NCBI RefSeq assembly: GCF_030534335.1
Contig: NZ_CP130565.1
Location: 2,935,501-2,999,500 of the forward strand
Reading direction: 5' to 3'
DNA length: 64,000 nucleotides
DNA from: Marivirga harenae
GTDB lineage: Bacteria; Bacteroidota; Bacteroidia; Cytophagales; Cyclobacteriaceae
The notes beneath the pieces were generated by a model. That model was not told the DNA's origin, ran no database searches, and saw only the letters and a program-made list of their open reading frames with translations. Of the stretch, positions 40,388 to 48,992 are shown in pieces. Numbering within the stretch: the first letter of the stretch is position 1; the number at the start of each line of letters is the position of its first letter. A program made the translations under genes and the position numbers.

Positions 40388-40460
40388 GACTCGCTAGCTC
40401 AGCTGGTAGAGCACATCCCTTTTAAGGATGGGGTCTTGGGTTCGAACCCCAAGCGGGTCA
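40388..40460 (+). tRNA. tRNA-Lys (UUU), copy 1
   Basis: The 73-base cloverleaf is complete: acceptor GACTCGC (40388-40394) with GCGGGTC (40453-40459), discriminator A, D-arm, anticodon loop CTTTTAA with anticodon TTT, and T-arm loop TTCGAAC. A terminator hairpin follows. Confidence 0.97.
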
Positions 40461-40508
40461 CTTTTTTTGAATTGTGAAAACAATTTTAAATAACAAATTC
40501 TTTATAAA

Positions 40509-40539
40509 GCTCTAGTTAAGTGAACTAGGGCATTTTTTT
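40509..40539 (+). terminator. Terminator after tRNA-Lys copy 1
   Basis: GCTCTAGTT (40509-40517) pairs with AACTAGGGC (40523-40531), one G-U pair, followed by a T-run. Confidence 0.85.
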
Positions 40540-40551
40540 TCTTTAAAATAC

Positions 40552-40633
40552 AACTTGCTGGTTCATCTGGTAGAGTATCCCGACTACAAGAGTCGGGAGG
40601 GTCTTGGGTTCCGAATCCAAGAAAGAGAAAGTG
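40552..40633 (+). pseudogene. tRNA-Lys-derived pseudo-tRNA B
   Basis: A second copy of pseudo-tRNA A exactly 262 bases downstream. The D-arm half has diverged, but from base 40570 on the sequence is almost identical. The loop is ACAAG rather than GAAAG and one T-arm base differs. It again precedes an intact tRNA-Lys. Confidence 0.55.
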
Positions 40634-40649
40634 TATTGATGAAATAAAT

Positions 40650-40722
40650 GACTCGCTAGCTCAGCTGGTAGAGCACATCCCTTTTAAGGATGGGGTCTTG
40701 GGTTCGAACCCCAAGCGGGTCA
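40650..40722 (+). tRNA. tRNA-Lys (UUU), copy 2
   Basis: Identical in sequence to copy 1, including the TTT anticodon, and 262 bases downstream. It is followed by its own terminator. Confidence 0.97.
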
Positions 40723-40730
40723 CATTTGCG

Positions 40731-40764
40731 AAACCTATCTATTGAGAAATAGATAGGTTTTTTA
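40731..40764 (+). terminator. Terminator after tRNA-Lys copy 2
   Basis: AAACCTATCTATT (40731-40743) pairs with AATAGATAGGTTT (40748-40760), loop GAGA, then more T. Confidence 0.88.
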
Positions 40765-40775
40765 GTTTTAGCATG

Positions 40776-40783
40776 TATATTTG
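40776..40783 (+). promoter_or_regulatory. Promoter -7 box of the tRNA-Leu gene
   Basis: TATATTTG matches TAnnTTTG exactly and lies 13 bases before the tRNA-Leu gene. I see no -33 box. Confidence 0.5.
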
Positions 40784-40796
40784 CCTCTAGAGTGAA

Positions 40797-40880
40797 GCGC
40801 ACGTGGTGAAATTGGTAGACACGCCACCTTGAGGGGGTGGTGGGCGAAAGCCCGTGGAAGTTCGAATCTTCTCGTGCGCA
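40797..40880 (+). tRNA. tRNA-Leu (GAG)
   Basis: 84 bases with the long variable arm of a class II tRNA. Acceptor GCGCACG (40797-40803) pairs with CGTGCGC (40873-40879), discriminator A. The anticodon loop TTGAGGG gives anticodon GAG. Confidence 0.96.
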
Positions 40881-40882
40881 CA

Positions 40883-40918
40883 AAAAAAGGCTATGAAATC
40901 AGTTTCATAGCCTTTTTT
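40883..40918. terminator. Bidirectional terminator
   Basis: AAAAAAGGCTATGAAA (40883-40898) pairs with TTTCATAGCCTTTTTT (40903-40918). It separates the tRNA-Leu gene from the convergent cystathionine beta-synthase gene. Confidence 0.92.
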
Positions 40919-40936
40919 ATTTATGGATGCTAGTTT

Positions 40937-42307
40937 TTAATCTGCAAAAGCCATTAGCAAATCTTGCTTAGTAATGATATGAGCCTCATTTCTATCATCT
41001 AAGATCATCAAGGCCTTATCTCCATGATTCATCATAGAAGAAATTGTGTCTACGGTCGTGTTCATTGCAATGAATTTAAAGGGATCATCCATTATTTCTG
41101 CAATTGGCTTGTCTCTCAAATCAGGGTTTTCAACTAGTTTATTTAATAATTTAGTGTCTGAAATACTCCCTACAAATTCATCAGATTTTGTAACAGGTAA
41201 TTGAGATATGGAAAGTTCATCTAATAACCTTACAACTTCTCCAATCTTCTTTTCACTATCAATACTAATTAATTTGTAGCTTTTACTTCTTTTCTTAATT
41301 ATATCCTTGGCTGTAGCATAATCATTATTTTCAATAAAGCCATGATCACGCATCCAATCATCATTGTATATTTTACCTAAATATCGAGTTCCGTGATCGG
41401 GTAAAATTATCACCATTACATCATCTTCTTTCATGTGTTCCTCTGCGTACTCAAGTGCACCATGTACAGCTGAACCACAAGACCATCCACAAAAAAGACC
41501 TTCTTCTCTAGCCAATCTTCTAGTCATAATTGCCCCATCTTTATCAGTCACTTTTACAAAATGGTCAATCATGGCGAAGTCCACATTTTTAGGCAATATA
41601 TCTTCCCCTATCCCTTCTGTCAAGTATGGATAAATCTCTTTTTCGTCAAAAACGCCTGTTTCTTTATATTTCTTAAATACTGAGCCATAGGAATCTATTC
41701 CAATGCTTCGTATTTCCGGGTTTTGTTCTTTTAAATATCTCGAAGTACCGCACATTGACCCACCTGTTCCAACGCCAGCTGCCCAATGCGTTATTTTGCC
41801 CTCTGTTTGTTCCCAAATTTCAGGTCCAGTTGTTTCATAATGTGCCCGTGTGTTGGACATATTATCATATTGGTTTGGATAAATAGAGTTAGGAGTATCC
41901 TGGTGTATTTTTTTGGCCACAGAATAATACGATCTGGGATCGTCTGGACTCACGTTGGTAGGGCAAACAATGACTTCCGCTCCCATGGCGCGAAGAATGT
42001 CCATTTTTTCTTTAGACTGCTTGTCAGCCAAGGTGAAAACGCATTTGTAACCTTTAGAGATAGCAGCTAATGCTAAGCCCATCCCTGTGTTGCCAGATGT
42101 CCCTTCAATTATAGTACCTCCGGGTTTCAGTTTACCTTCTTTTTCAGCATCCTCAACCATTTTGATCGCCATCCGATCTTTCATGGAGTTGCCAGGATTG
42201 AAATATTCAACTTTAACCAGAATTGTACCTGGTATTCCCTTGTTGACCTTATTTAATTTTACCAATGGAGTGTTGCCAATGGTCTCTATAATAGAGTTGT
42301 AGTACAT
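40937..42307 (-). CDS. Cystathionine beta-synthase (PLP enzyme with CBS domains)
   Basis: A 456-residue PLP enzyme that makes cystathionine or cysteine. The PLP lysine is Lys43 in NSMKDR. The GTSGNTGMGLA motif binds the phosphate. Two CBS domains fill about 335-456 and would bind adenine nucleotides or SAM, giving regulation. That a cysteine synthase with CBS domains is also possible is noted; the substrate cannot be told from sequence. Confidence 0.9.
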   Translation of the reverse strand: MYYNSIIETIGNTPLVKLNKVNKGIPGTILVKVEYFNPGNSMKDRMAIKMVEDAEKEGKLKPGGTIIEGTSGNTGMGLALAAISKGYKCVFTLADKQSKEKMDILRAMGAEVIVCPTNVSPDDPRSYYSVAKKIHQDTPNSIYPNQYDNMSNTRAHYETTGPEIWEQTEGKITHWAAGVGTGGSMCGTSRYLKEQNPEIRSIGIDSYGSVFKKYKETGVFDEKEIYPYLTEGIGEDILPKNVDFAMIDHFVKVTDKDGAIMTRRLAREEGLFCGWSCGSAVHGALEYAEEHMKEDDVMVIILPDHGTRYLGKIYNDDWMRDHGFIENNDYATAKDIIKKRSKSYKLISIDSEKKIGEVVRLLDELSISQLPVTKSDEFVGSISDTKLLNKLVENPDLRDKPIAEIMDDPFKFIAMNTTVDTISSMMNHGDKALMILDDRNEAHIITKQDLLMAFAD

Positions 42308-42328
42308 TTTTTAATAGTTTGCTTTCCG

Positions 42329-42336
42329 CAAAGTTA
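42329..42336 (-). promoter_or_regulatory. Promoter -7 box of the cystathionine beta-synthase gene
   Basis: TAACTTTG on the minus strand matches TAnnTTTG exactly. The -33 position has TTTC, one base off TTTG, 19 bases upstream. Confidence 0.5.
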
Positions 42337-42446
42337 GTTATTTATAATCATCATTGAAATGTGACGTATGTAATATTCATATTCTTTTAAGAAGAACAGT
42401 CGGTTTTAAAGTGGCGTTATTTGTAAAGTATTAAATTAAAAAGAAT

Positions 42447-42749
42447 ATGCAGAGCCTTAATCCACAAATCTTAATTAAAATCAGTGAGTTGTCAGACTAC
42501 GGTTACAACAATAGTTTTCAATTTGAAAACGGAGAATTGGTGTTAAGAAAAGAAGTAGAAGAGCGTAAAATTGAAAAGCATTATGTTGCAGAACAAGTTT
42601 CTGTTGAAGCTGAATACTTATATGAAGATAAAGGATCAGCTGTAATTACTTTCATGACCAACGATGGTGAGTTGGGTTATGCTATTGATACTATGGATCC
42701 AACAGGTCAATTCCCATTACTCAAATATTTTGAGGCCATAGAAGAATAA
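42447..42749 (+). CDS. Small conserved protein, paralogue of the next gene
   Basis: A 100-residue protein. Near its N-terminus it has ISELSDYGYNNSFQFENGEL, which lines up with IDELKEKGFVENFFFENGKL in the next gene. The middle shares EYLYEDKGSAVITFMT with its partner. It appears to be the same fold. No catalytic residue seen. Likely co-transcribed with the next gene (57 bases apart). Confidence 0.7.
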   Translation: MQSLNPQILIKISELSDYGYNNSFQFENGELVLRKEVEERKIEKHYVAEQVSVEAEYLYEDKGSAVITFMTNDGELGYAIDTMDPTGQFPLLKYFEAIEE

Positions 42750-42806
42750 TCTTCTTTAACAATATTTTATTGTATCCGTTGTTTTACCAAAACAAACAAT
42801 GTAATT

Positions 42807-43097
42807 ATGGATCCAATGAAAACAGTGGCTCAAAAGATAGATGAATTGAAAGAGAAGGGGTTTGTTGAAAACTTTTTCTTTGAAAATGGGAAGCTTCAAA
42901 CTGAAAGTGATGCCTTTGAGCAAAACGACATTAAAGAGATAAAAGAATATAGATTTGAAGGTAAATCCAATCCTGATGACTTGTCGATTTTATACCAGAT
43001 TACTACGAAGTCTGGAAAAAAAGGAACAATAGCGGATGGGTTTGGCCCAAATGCAAATCAAGAACTAACAGAATTTGTATTACAGGCAGAATCTTAA
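42807..43097 (+). CDS. Small protein of the family misnamed phosphoribosylpyrophosphate synthetase
   Basis: A 96-residue protein with EYRFEGKSNPDDLSILYQI and KKGTIADGFGPNA, resembling a small Bacteroidota family usually annotated as phosphoribosylpyrophosphate synthetase. It lacks the PRPP-binding loop and is far too short for that enzyme, so I treat the name as an artefact. Its stop overlaps that of the convergent pyrB (TTAA shared). Confidence 0.72.
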   Translation: MDPMKTVAQKIDELKEKGFVENFFFENGKLQTESDAFEQNDIKEIKEYRFEGKSNPDDLSILYQITTKSGKKGTIADGFGPNANQELTEFVLQAES

Positions 43098-44023
43098 TTC
43101 TGCCTTTTTTGTGCCAGTAGGTATAGCACAGCCATCCTGATGGCAACCCCATTTTCAACTTGATTGAGGATAATAGACTGCTTTGAATCTGCAACATCAC
43201 TACTAATCTCTACCCCTCGGTTTATTGGACCAGGGTGCATCAAAATGATCTCCTTGCCTAATCCATCCAATAACTTTTTATTTACTCCATAATAAAGAGA
43301 ATATTCCCTAAGAGACGGGAAGTATTTCAATTGTTGCCTTTCGAGCTGAATTCTCAAAATATTGGCAATATCGCACCATTCTAAGGCTTCTTTAACATCC
43401 CAACTTATTTCTACTCCCAATTCGGATATATATCTGGGTAGAAGAGTGGCAGGCCCACAAACCATTACCTCTGCCCCCAGTTTTTTTAGTGCGTAAATAT
43501 TTGATAATGCGACTCTGGAGTGTAAGATGTCACCAATGATTGCAACTTTTTTTCCTTTAAGATCTTGGATTTGCTCTCTTATTGAATAAGTATCTAGTAA
43601 TGCTTGAGTAGGGTGTTCATGAGTACCGTCACCTGCATTTACAATATTTGCTTGAATATTTCTTGATAAAAAATGTGCTGCTCCCGGACTTGAATGTCTC
43701 ATCACAACCATATCCACTTTCATGGATAAGATGTTATTGACAGTATCAAGAAGAGTCTCTCCTTTCTTTACAGAGCTATTAGAAGAGGAGAAATTAACCA
43801 CATCTGCAGATAGTCGTTTCTCTGCCAATTCAAATGATAATTTGGTTCGAGTAGAATTTTCGAAAAATATATTAGCAATGGTTATGTCTCTGAGTGAGGG
43901 GACTTTCTTTATGGGTCTATTGATAACTTCTTTAAAGTGGTCTGCAGTCTGAAAAATCAATTGAATATCATCAGCTGTTAAGTCTTTGATACCCAATAAA
44001 TGATTTACACTTAAATTTGTCAT
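43094..44023 (-). CDS. pyrB: Aspartate carbamoyltransferase catalytic subunit
   Basis: PyrB condenses carbamoyl phosphate with aspartate in pyrimidine synthesis (309 residues). The carbamoyl-phosphate motif STRTKLSF is present, and HPTQALLDTYSI and HPGPINRGVEI follow. Its start overlaps the pyrR stop (ATGA), so the two are co-translated. No regulatory subunit (pyrI) is nearby. Confidence 0.96.
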   Translation of the reverse strand: MTNLSVNHLLGIKDLTADDIQLIFQTADHFKEVINRPIKKVPSLRDITIANIFFENSTRTKLSFELAEKRLSADVVNFSSSNSSVKKGETLLDTVNNILSMKVDMVVMRHSSPGAAHFLSRNIQANIVNAGDGTHEHPTQALLDTYSIREQIQDLKGKKVAIIGDILHSRVALSNIYALKKLGAEVMVCGPATLLPRYISELGVEISWDVKEALEWCDIANILRIQLERQQLKYFPSLREYSLYYGVNKKLLDGLGKEIILMHPGPINRGVEISSDVADSKQSIILNQVENGVAIRMAVLYLLAQKRQN

Positions 44024-44568
44024 TGTTCTTCGTTTGTCACTAACCAGATTTTATCATTTTCTGCGCCTTGATCCGTCCACTCCACTAACACCCGTTGCGT
44101 CTTGATTGTATTTACTCTTCTACCAACATAGTCAGCTTGAATAGGTAAATCTCGAGTATATTTCCTGTCAATAAACGTTAATAATTCAACGAGTCTGGGC
44201 CTGCCAAAAGCGATCATAGCATCTAAGGCCGCCCTTACTGTTCTTCCTGTGAATAGGACATCATCAATTAAGATCACTTTTTTATCTTCAATAATGAAAG
44301 GAATTTTTGTAGCATTTGCTTGCAGCGGAGTGTCCCGTCTTCTAAAGTCATCTCGATAAAATGTGGTATCCAATAAGCCCAAGGGGAGGTCTTTATTGAG
44401 ACGTTCATTTAATCTTTTTTGAATTCTTTGGGCTAAGAATTTACCCCTTGGTTGCAAACCAATTAATACAGTGTTCTGAAAGTCTTTGTGATTTTCAATC
44501 AGTTCTTCCACTAACCTGTTTATGGTTATTTGCAGCAGATCGGTATCTAGGATTAGACGTTTTTCCAT
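44020..44568 (-). CDS. pyrR: PyrR uracil phosphoribosyltransferase/regulator
   Basis: PyrR (182 residues) makes UMP and in many bacteria regulates pyrimidine operons. The PRPP motif VILIDDVLFTGRT is at 98-110. It heads the pyrR-pyrB pair. The promoter box is only 10 bases upstream, leaving no visible attenuator, so its regulatory role here is uncertain. Confidence 0.95.
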   Translation of the reverse strand: MEKRLILDTDLLQITINRLVEELIENHKDFQNTVLIGLQPRGKFLAQRIQKRLNERLNKDLPLGLLDTTFYRDDFRRRDTPLQANATKIPFIIEDKKVILIDDVLFTGRTVRAALDAMIAFGRPRLVELLTFIDRKYTRDLPIQADYVGRRVNTIKTQRVLVEWTDQGAENDKIWLVTNEEQ

Positions 44569-44578
44569 GGCGCTGGGG

Positions 44579-44586
44579 CAAAGATA
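44579..44586 (-). promoter_or_regulatory. Promoter -7 box of pyrR-pyrB
   Basis: TATCTTTG on the minus strand matches TAnnTTTG exactly, 10 bases before the pyrR ATG, implying a leader of a few bases. The box lies just after the upstream gene's stop. Confidence 0.5.
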
Positions 44587-44599
44587 GTAAACTAGCTAT

Positions 44600-46138
44600 T
44601 TATTCGACCACGATTTTATTGATAAAAAATACTTTTCTGTTCAATTTTATATTTTTTTCTTTTAGATTTTTAACTCTATTTACCCCATAAGCATAAAAAT
44701 TATTACCATACCACTGCTTCAAGCCTTCTAATTCTTCATCATTGCTTTTCATTTCATCACTTTCATACATTAATTTTAAGCTTTCAGTAAATTTACCTTC
44801 AATTAATTCGCTGCCTTTTATGACTTTAATTTTCAGCTCTTGATTAAAGAGATATAGCATCACAATTTCATTTTCAAGAAAAGCTAGATGAACATGTTCT
44901 TCCAGCTGGAAGCTTTTTAGGTCATTGATTTCAAAGCTATTATCCCAAAGTAATTTTCCGTCATCATCGAACGCAATGATGACAGCATGCGTATATTTAT
45001 ATCCATCGAATACTTGAGAACTCGTATTGTTGAAAACTGCGTCATAAGTATAAGATGAATAACCATAACCACTAGATCTATTAGAGTAGGTCGGGTAATA
45101 AGCTTCTCCAATTAATATATTCTGATTATCTTGTCTGACTATATCTTGAACAAATAGTCTATAACTGAATCTTAGCTTTTTTCCTTTAATTTTCTTCCTA
45201 GCGATTCGCTTTAGCACTCTGTCCTTCCGTCTTTCCTTCATGTAGTTGAAAAAGTTTTCTAAATTGGCGTAGTTGTAATATCTAATTTTGTCTTGATTCT
45301 GTCGTTCAAGATCAGCAACATATATTCCTCGAGAAGTTTCTGTTCTTCTTTTGATTGAATAAGTACCAGCTAGTAGATTTCCACCGTCACTGCTGTTAAT
45401 AATTCGTCCGTCAGTAAGACTTAAGTCATCTTTCGCCTGTAAATTTTCTTGGAAAATCGGTTCTCCCATGGTGTTGAAAGCCCGAACAGTAATTCCATAT
45501 CTTTTGCTCGGTAAGCGGTCAGAGGTAATGACCCGTATCCAATCATCATCTGTTTTCGACACCATTTGCAAAAGTGAGCTTCTTTCATCATAAAAACCAG
45601 GCAAGACCACCCCTCGTTTTGCTGTAAAATTGTACATCAATACCACAGTCCGCATATTTACGTTACCACCTAGAACCACTGCATCATTTTTAACTTCAAA
45701 TTCACTTAATCTGATAGGCACAACATTTTCATATACATATGATTTGAAAGTATCGCTGTTTATGGAAAAAGTTAGAAACAGCAGATCTTTTGCAAAATCA
45801 TACCCTTCCTGGAAAAGCATTACAAATTGACCGTTGTCATAACTGTAGCCCCGAAATGAAAATTTATTATTGATTATTACTTCACTTCTATTTACTTCCT
45901 GGAGACTAGTGTCAAGTCTGATAATTTCCCAAATTGATTCGTTATCTTCTGTTCTTTTGTCCATTTCTTTAAAAAGGAAAAGTCCATTTTCTTTAGCGGA
46001 AACAATATAGTACTCATCAGTAAAATTATCGATTTCTATTTCATACCTTAAAGGCTGTGAAATTTGACCTATTACGGATTCACCAAATGACAATATTATT
46101 ATCAGGAATACAAATTTTAAGTGCATATTAAAAGTCAT
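44600..46138 (-). CDS. Secreted protein of unknown function
   Basis: A 512-residue protein with a signal peptide (IIILSFGESVIGQ). It has repeated short beta-strand-rich stretches (IIRLDTSLQEVNRSE and similar), suggesting a propeller, and a basic patch KERRKDRVLKRIARKKIKGKK near residue 300. I do not recognise a family. It lies 31 bases upstream of pyrR and may be transcribed with it. A later Met at residue 5 is also a possible start. Confidence 0.65.
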   Translation of the reverse strand: MTFNMHLKFVFLIIILSFGESVIGQISQPLRYEIEIDNFTDEYYIVSAKENGLFLFKEMDKRTEDNESIWEIIRLDTSLQEVNRSEVIINNKFSFRGYSYDNGQFVMLFQEGYDFAKDLLFLTFSINSDTFKSYVYENVVPIRLSEFEVKNDAVVLGGNVNMRTVVLMYNFTAKRGVVLPGFYDERSSLLQMVSKTDDDWIRVITSDRLPSKRYGITVRAFNTMGEPIFQENLQAKDDLSLTDGRIINSSDGGNLLAGTYSIKRRTETSRGIYVADLERQNQDKIRYYNYANLENFFNYMKERRKDRVLKRIARKKIKGKKLRFSYRLFVQDIVRQDNQNILIGEAYYPTYSNRSSGYGYSSYTYDAVFNNTSSQVFDGYKYTHAVIIAFDDDGKLLWDNSFEINDLKSFQLEEHVHLAFLENEIVMLYLFNQELKIKVIKGSELIEGKFTESLKLMYESDEMKSNDEELEGLKQWYGNNFYAYGVNRVKNLKEKNIKLNRKVFFINKIVVE

Positions 46139-46256
46139 GATATTTTATTCATTCGTAGTAACTTATCTACATCTCTATTGTTAAAAGAAAAAAATACAGA
46201 AGCTATCCATTATCCTTCTCAATATATCCTTTAATTTTACAAAAAATCAAGAAGCT

Positions 46257-47969
46257 TTGGAAAATAAACAAATTATAAAAATTTTAAAGAATACCGCCAA
46301 ACTCATGGAGCTTCATGGCGAGAATGATTTTAAAATTAAAAGTTACCAATCTGCTATTTTTAAGCTCGAGAGATTTAATAAAAGTTTGGCGGGAATGGAT
46401 TTAACGGAACTTCAAAATATTGAAGGAGTTGGAAAAAGTTTAGCCCAGTCTATTACTCAAATTAGCCAAAATGGTTCTTTTGATGTTTTTGACGAATTAA
46501 GCAATAAAACACCTGAGGGCATTTTGGAAATGATTCAATTAAGTGGCTTTGGACCCAAAAAAATAAAATTGATTTGGGATCAGTTAAATATTGATAATCT
46601 GGAGGATCTACTGATTGCTTGTAAAGAAAATAGAGTAGCTTCACTAAAAGGTTTTGGAGAAAAGACTCAAGTCAAATTGATGGAGGCAGTTGAATTTAAA
46701 TTGAATTGGAGAGGATATGTCCACTACAGAGAAGCCATTCAATTGGCTGAAAAAATCATTGAAGATTTAGTAAAGATCGAAGGAGTCATTGAACTGTCCA
46801 TTACATCAGATTTGAGACGAAAGATGGAGGTCATTAAGCCTCTTGAGCTATTGATTGCCACTGAAAATAAGGCCAAACTTGTGCAATTTGTTGCCAAAAA
46901 TGAAAATTATGAATTAGATAAAAAAAATTCGGGGCCTTTAAGTTTAAGATTTAAATTCAAGCCTTTGAAAGCTGAAATTAAGCTAATTTTTACAAGCAAG
47001 AATCAGTTCACCAATGAACTATTTAAAACTACAGCAAATCCTAAACATTTGAATTTTGAATTAGAGGACGGAAAGACTTTCCATTCTATTTTAAATGAAA
47101 AACTGTTTGCTTCTGAAGAAGAAATCTATAAAGCCGCAGGACTTCCTTTTATCGTTCCTGAATTGCGAGAAGGCTTGTGGGAATTTGATTGGGCAAAGGA
47201 AAAAAAGATGCCTGCCTTAGTCGAGATGAAAGATTTGAAAGGGATTTTACATAATCATAGTACATACAGTGATGGTAAAAATTCTTTGGAAGAAATGGCG
47301 GTTTATTGCAAAGACTTAGGATATGAGTACTTAGGTATAAGCGATCATAGTAAAACAGCAACTTATGCCAATGGATTGCAAGAATTTAGAGTCAAAAAGC
47401 AGCATGAAGAAATTGATGAACTAAACAAGAAGCTAGCTCCATTTAAGATTTTCAAAGGAATTGAATCCGATATTTTGAATGATGGTTCCTTGGATTATGC
47501 TAATGATGTGTTAGAAAGTTTCGATTTTGTAGTATCGTCTATCCATTCACCGCTGAGCATGGATGAAAAAACGGCAACAGAGCGGTTGTTAAATGCCATA
47601 GCTAATCCCTTTACAACCATACTAGGGCATCCTACGGGAAGATTGTTACTGCAAAGAAAGGGGTATCCAATCAATCACAAAGCTGTTATAGATGCCTGTG
47701 CTGAATATGGAGTTGTGATTGAAATTAATGCGCATCCCTGGCGCCTAGATTTGGACTGGAGGTATGTCCGATATGCATTGGATCAAGGTGTACAAATTTC
47801 AATAAATCCTGATGCTCATGAAACAATTGGATATCACGATATGTATTATGGACTCTGCGTTGGTAGAAAAGCGGGTCTAACAGCTAAGGATACTTTAAAT
47901 GCCAAGAGCTTGAATGATTTGTCGAAATATTTTAAAGACCGTAAAGCGTCTGCACTTTCAAAAGTTTAA
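46257..47969 (+). CDS. polX: DNA polymerase/3'-5' exonuclease PolX
   Basis: PolX (570 residues, TTG start) is a family X DNA polymerase joined to a PHP exonuclease domain, used in base-excision repair. The N-terminal polymerase contains helix-hairpin-helix segments (IEGVGKSLAQSI, LSGFGPKKI). The PHP domain begins about 330 with LHNHSTYSDG, followed by DHSK, and later INAHPW and NPDAH, its metal-binding residues. It reads with the glycosyltransferase gene downstream. Confidence 0.93.
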   Translation: MENKQIIKILKNTAKLMELHGENDFKIKSYQSAIFKLERFNKSLAGMDLTELQNIEGVGKSLAQSITQISQNGSFDVFDELSNKTPEGILEMIQLSGFGPKKIKLIWDQLNIDNLEDLLIACKENRVASLKGFGEKTQVKLMEAVEFKLNWRGYVHYREAIQLAEKIIEDLVKIEGVIELSITSDLRRKMEVIKPLELLIATENKAKLVQFVAKNENYELDKKNSGPLSLRFKFKPLKAEIKLIFTSKNQFTNELFKTTANPKHLNFELEDGKTFHSILNEKLFASEEEIYKAAGLPFIVPELREGLWEFDWAKEKKMPALVEMKDLKGILHNHSTYSDGKNSLEEMAVYCKDLGYEYLGISDHSKTATYANGLQEFRVKKQHEEIDELNKKLAPFKIFKGIESDILNDGSLDYANDVLESFDFVVSSIHSPLSMDEKTATERLLNAIANPFTTILGHPTGRLLLQRKGYPINHKAVIDACAEYGVVIEINAHPWRLDLDWRYVRYALDQGVQISINPDAHETIGYHDMYYGLCVGRKAGLTAKDTLNAKSLNDLSKYFKDRKASALSKV

Positions 47970-47972
47970 AAT

Positions 47973-48992
47973 TTGAAAAATATAAATAAAGTTTTAATTG
48001 TACGCTTTTCATCTATAGGTGATATTGTGCTTACCACACCTGTTGTAAGGGCAGTAAAATTACAGTTAAATAATGTGGAAGTTCATTTCGCTACTAAAAA
48101 TAGTTACGCGAGTATTCTGGAAAATAATCCCTATATAGATAAGGTTCATCAATTAGATAATGATTTAAACGATTTGGTTTCTAGATTAAAATTAGAAAAC
48201 TTTGATTATGTAGTTGATTTACATAATAACCTTAGAACTCGCATTATAAAGTTAAGATTAGGTTTGCCATCAAAATCCTTTGACAAATTAAATTGGGAGA
48301 AGTGGTTAATGGTCAATATGAAAGTCAATAAGCTGCCTAATCAGCATATTGTTGATAGGTATCTGGAAGCTGCTTCAGCATTAGGGGTTAAAAAAGATCA
48401 GTTTGGTTTAGATTATTTCATTCCTGAGAAAGATGAAGTGGAAACTACCTGGTTGCCAGAAACTCACCAAAAGGAATACGTAGCTTACGTGATTGGTGCA
48501 CAGCATAACACCAAAAAATTACCATTTAAGCGAATGGTGGAATTATGTGATAAAATTAATAAGCCAATTATCTTGTTAGGTGGCCCAGAAGATGCAGCAA
48601 TGGGGGAGCGGGTTGAACAGTTTTTCAAACAGACCGATGATTCTGCTGCTTATGAAGAGAAGTTAACTGAAATGGGTAAAAAAGCTAAAATATTTAATGC
48701 ATGTGGAAAATTTAATTTAAATCAATCAGCTTCTTTGGTTAAAAATGCTTCTTACGTCTTCTCGCACGATACTGGTCTAATGCATATAGCGGCTGCGTTT
48801 AAGAAGAATATATTTTGTATTTGGGGTAATACCATTCCCATGTTTGGGATGTATCCGTACAAGGCCAAATTTACGATATTAGAAAATACAAAAGTGAATT
48901 GCAGGCCCTGTTCGAAAATAGGTTTTCAAAAATGTCCTAAGGGCCATTTTAATTGTATGAATAAAATTGTATTTGATTTTTGGTTGCCTTAA
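47973..48992 (+). CDS. Glycosyltransferase family 9 (heptosyltransferase-like)
   Basis: A 339-residue GT9 transferase, TTG start. The N-terminus IVRFSSIGDIVLTTPVVRA is typical. The C-terminal donor-binding region has SHDTGLMHIAAAF, and a Cys-rich tail (CRPC, CPKGHFNC) follows. It probably adds a sugar to lipopolysaccharide core. Its stop overlaps that of the convergent yraN gene. Confidence 0.9.
   Translation: MKNINKVLIVRFSSIGDIVLTTPVVRAVKLQLNNVEVHFATKNSYASILENNPYIDKVHQLDNDLNDLVSRLKLENFDYVVDLHNNLRTRIIKLRLGLPSKSFDKLNWEKWLMVNMKVNKLPNQHIVDRYLEAASALGVKKDQFGLDYFIPEKDEVETTWLPETHQKEYVAYVIGAQHNTKKLPFKRMVELCDKINKPIILLGGPEDAAMGERVEQFFKQTDDSAAYEEKLTEMGKKAKIFNACGKFNLNQSASLVKNASYVFSHDTGLMHIAAAFKKNIFCIWGNTIPMFGMYPYKAKFTILENTKVNCRPCSKIGFQKCPKGHFNCMNKIVFDFWLP

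Noticed and set aside
40656-40883. 75-codon minus-strand frame over the tRNA genes
   Set aside because: It is an artefact of antisense tRNA-Lys and tRNA-Leu sequence.
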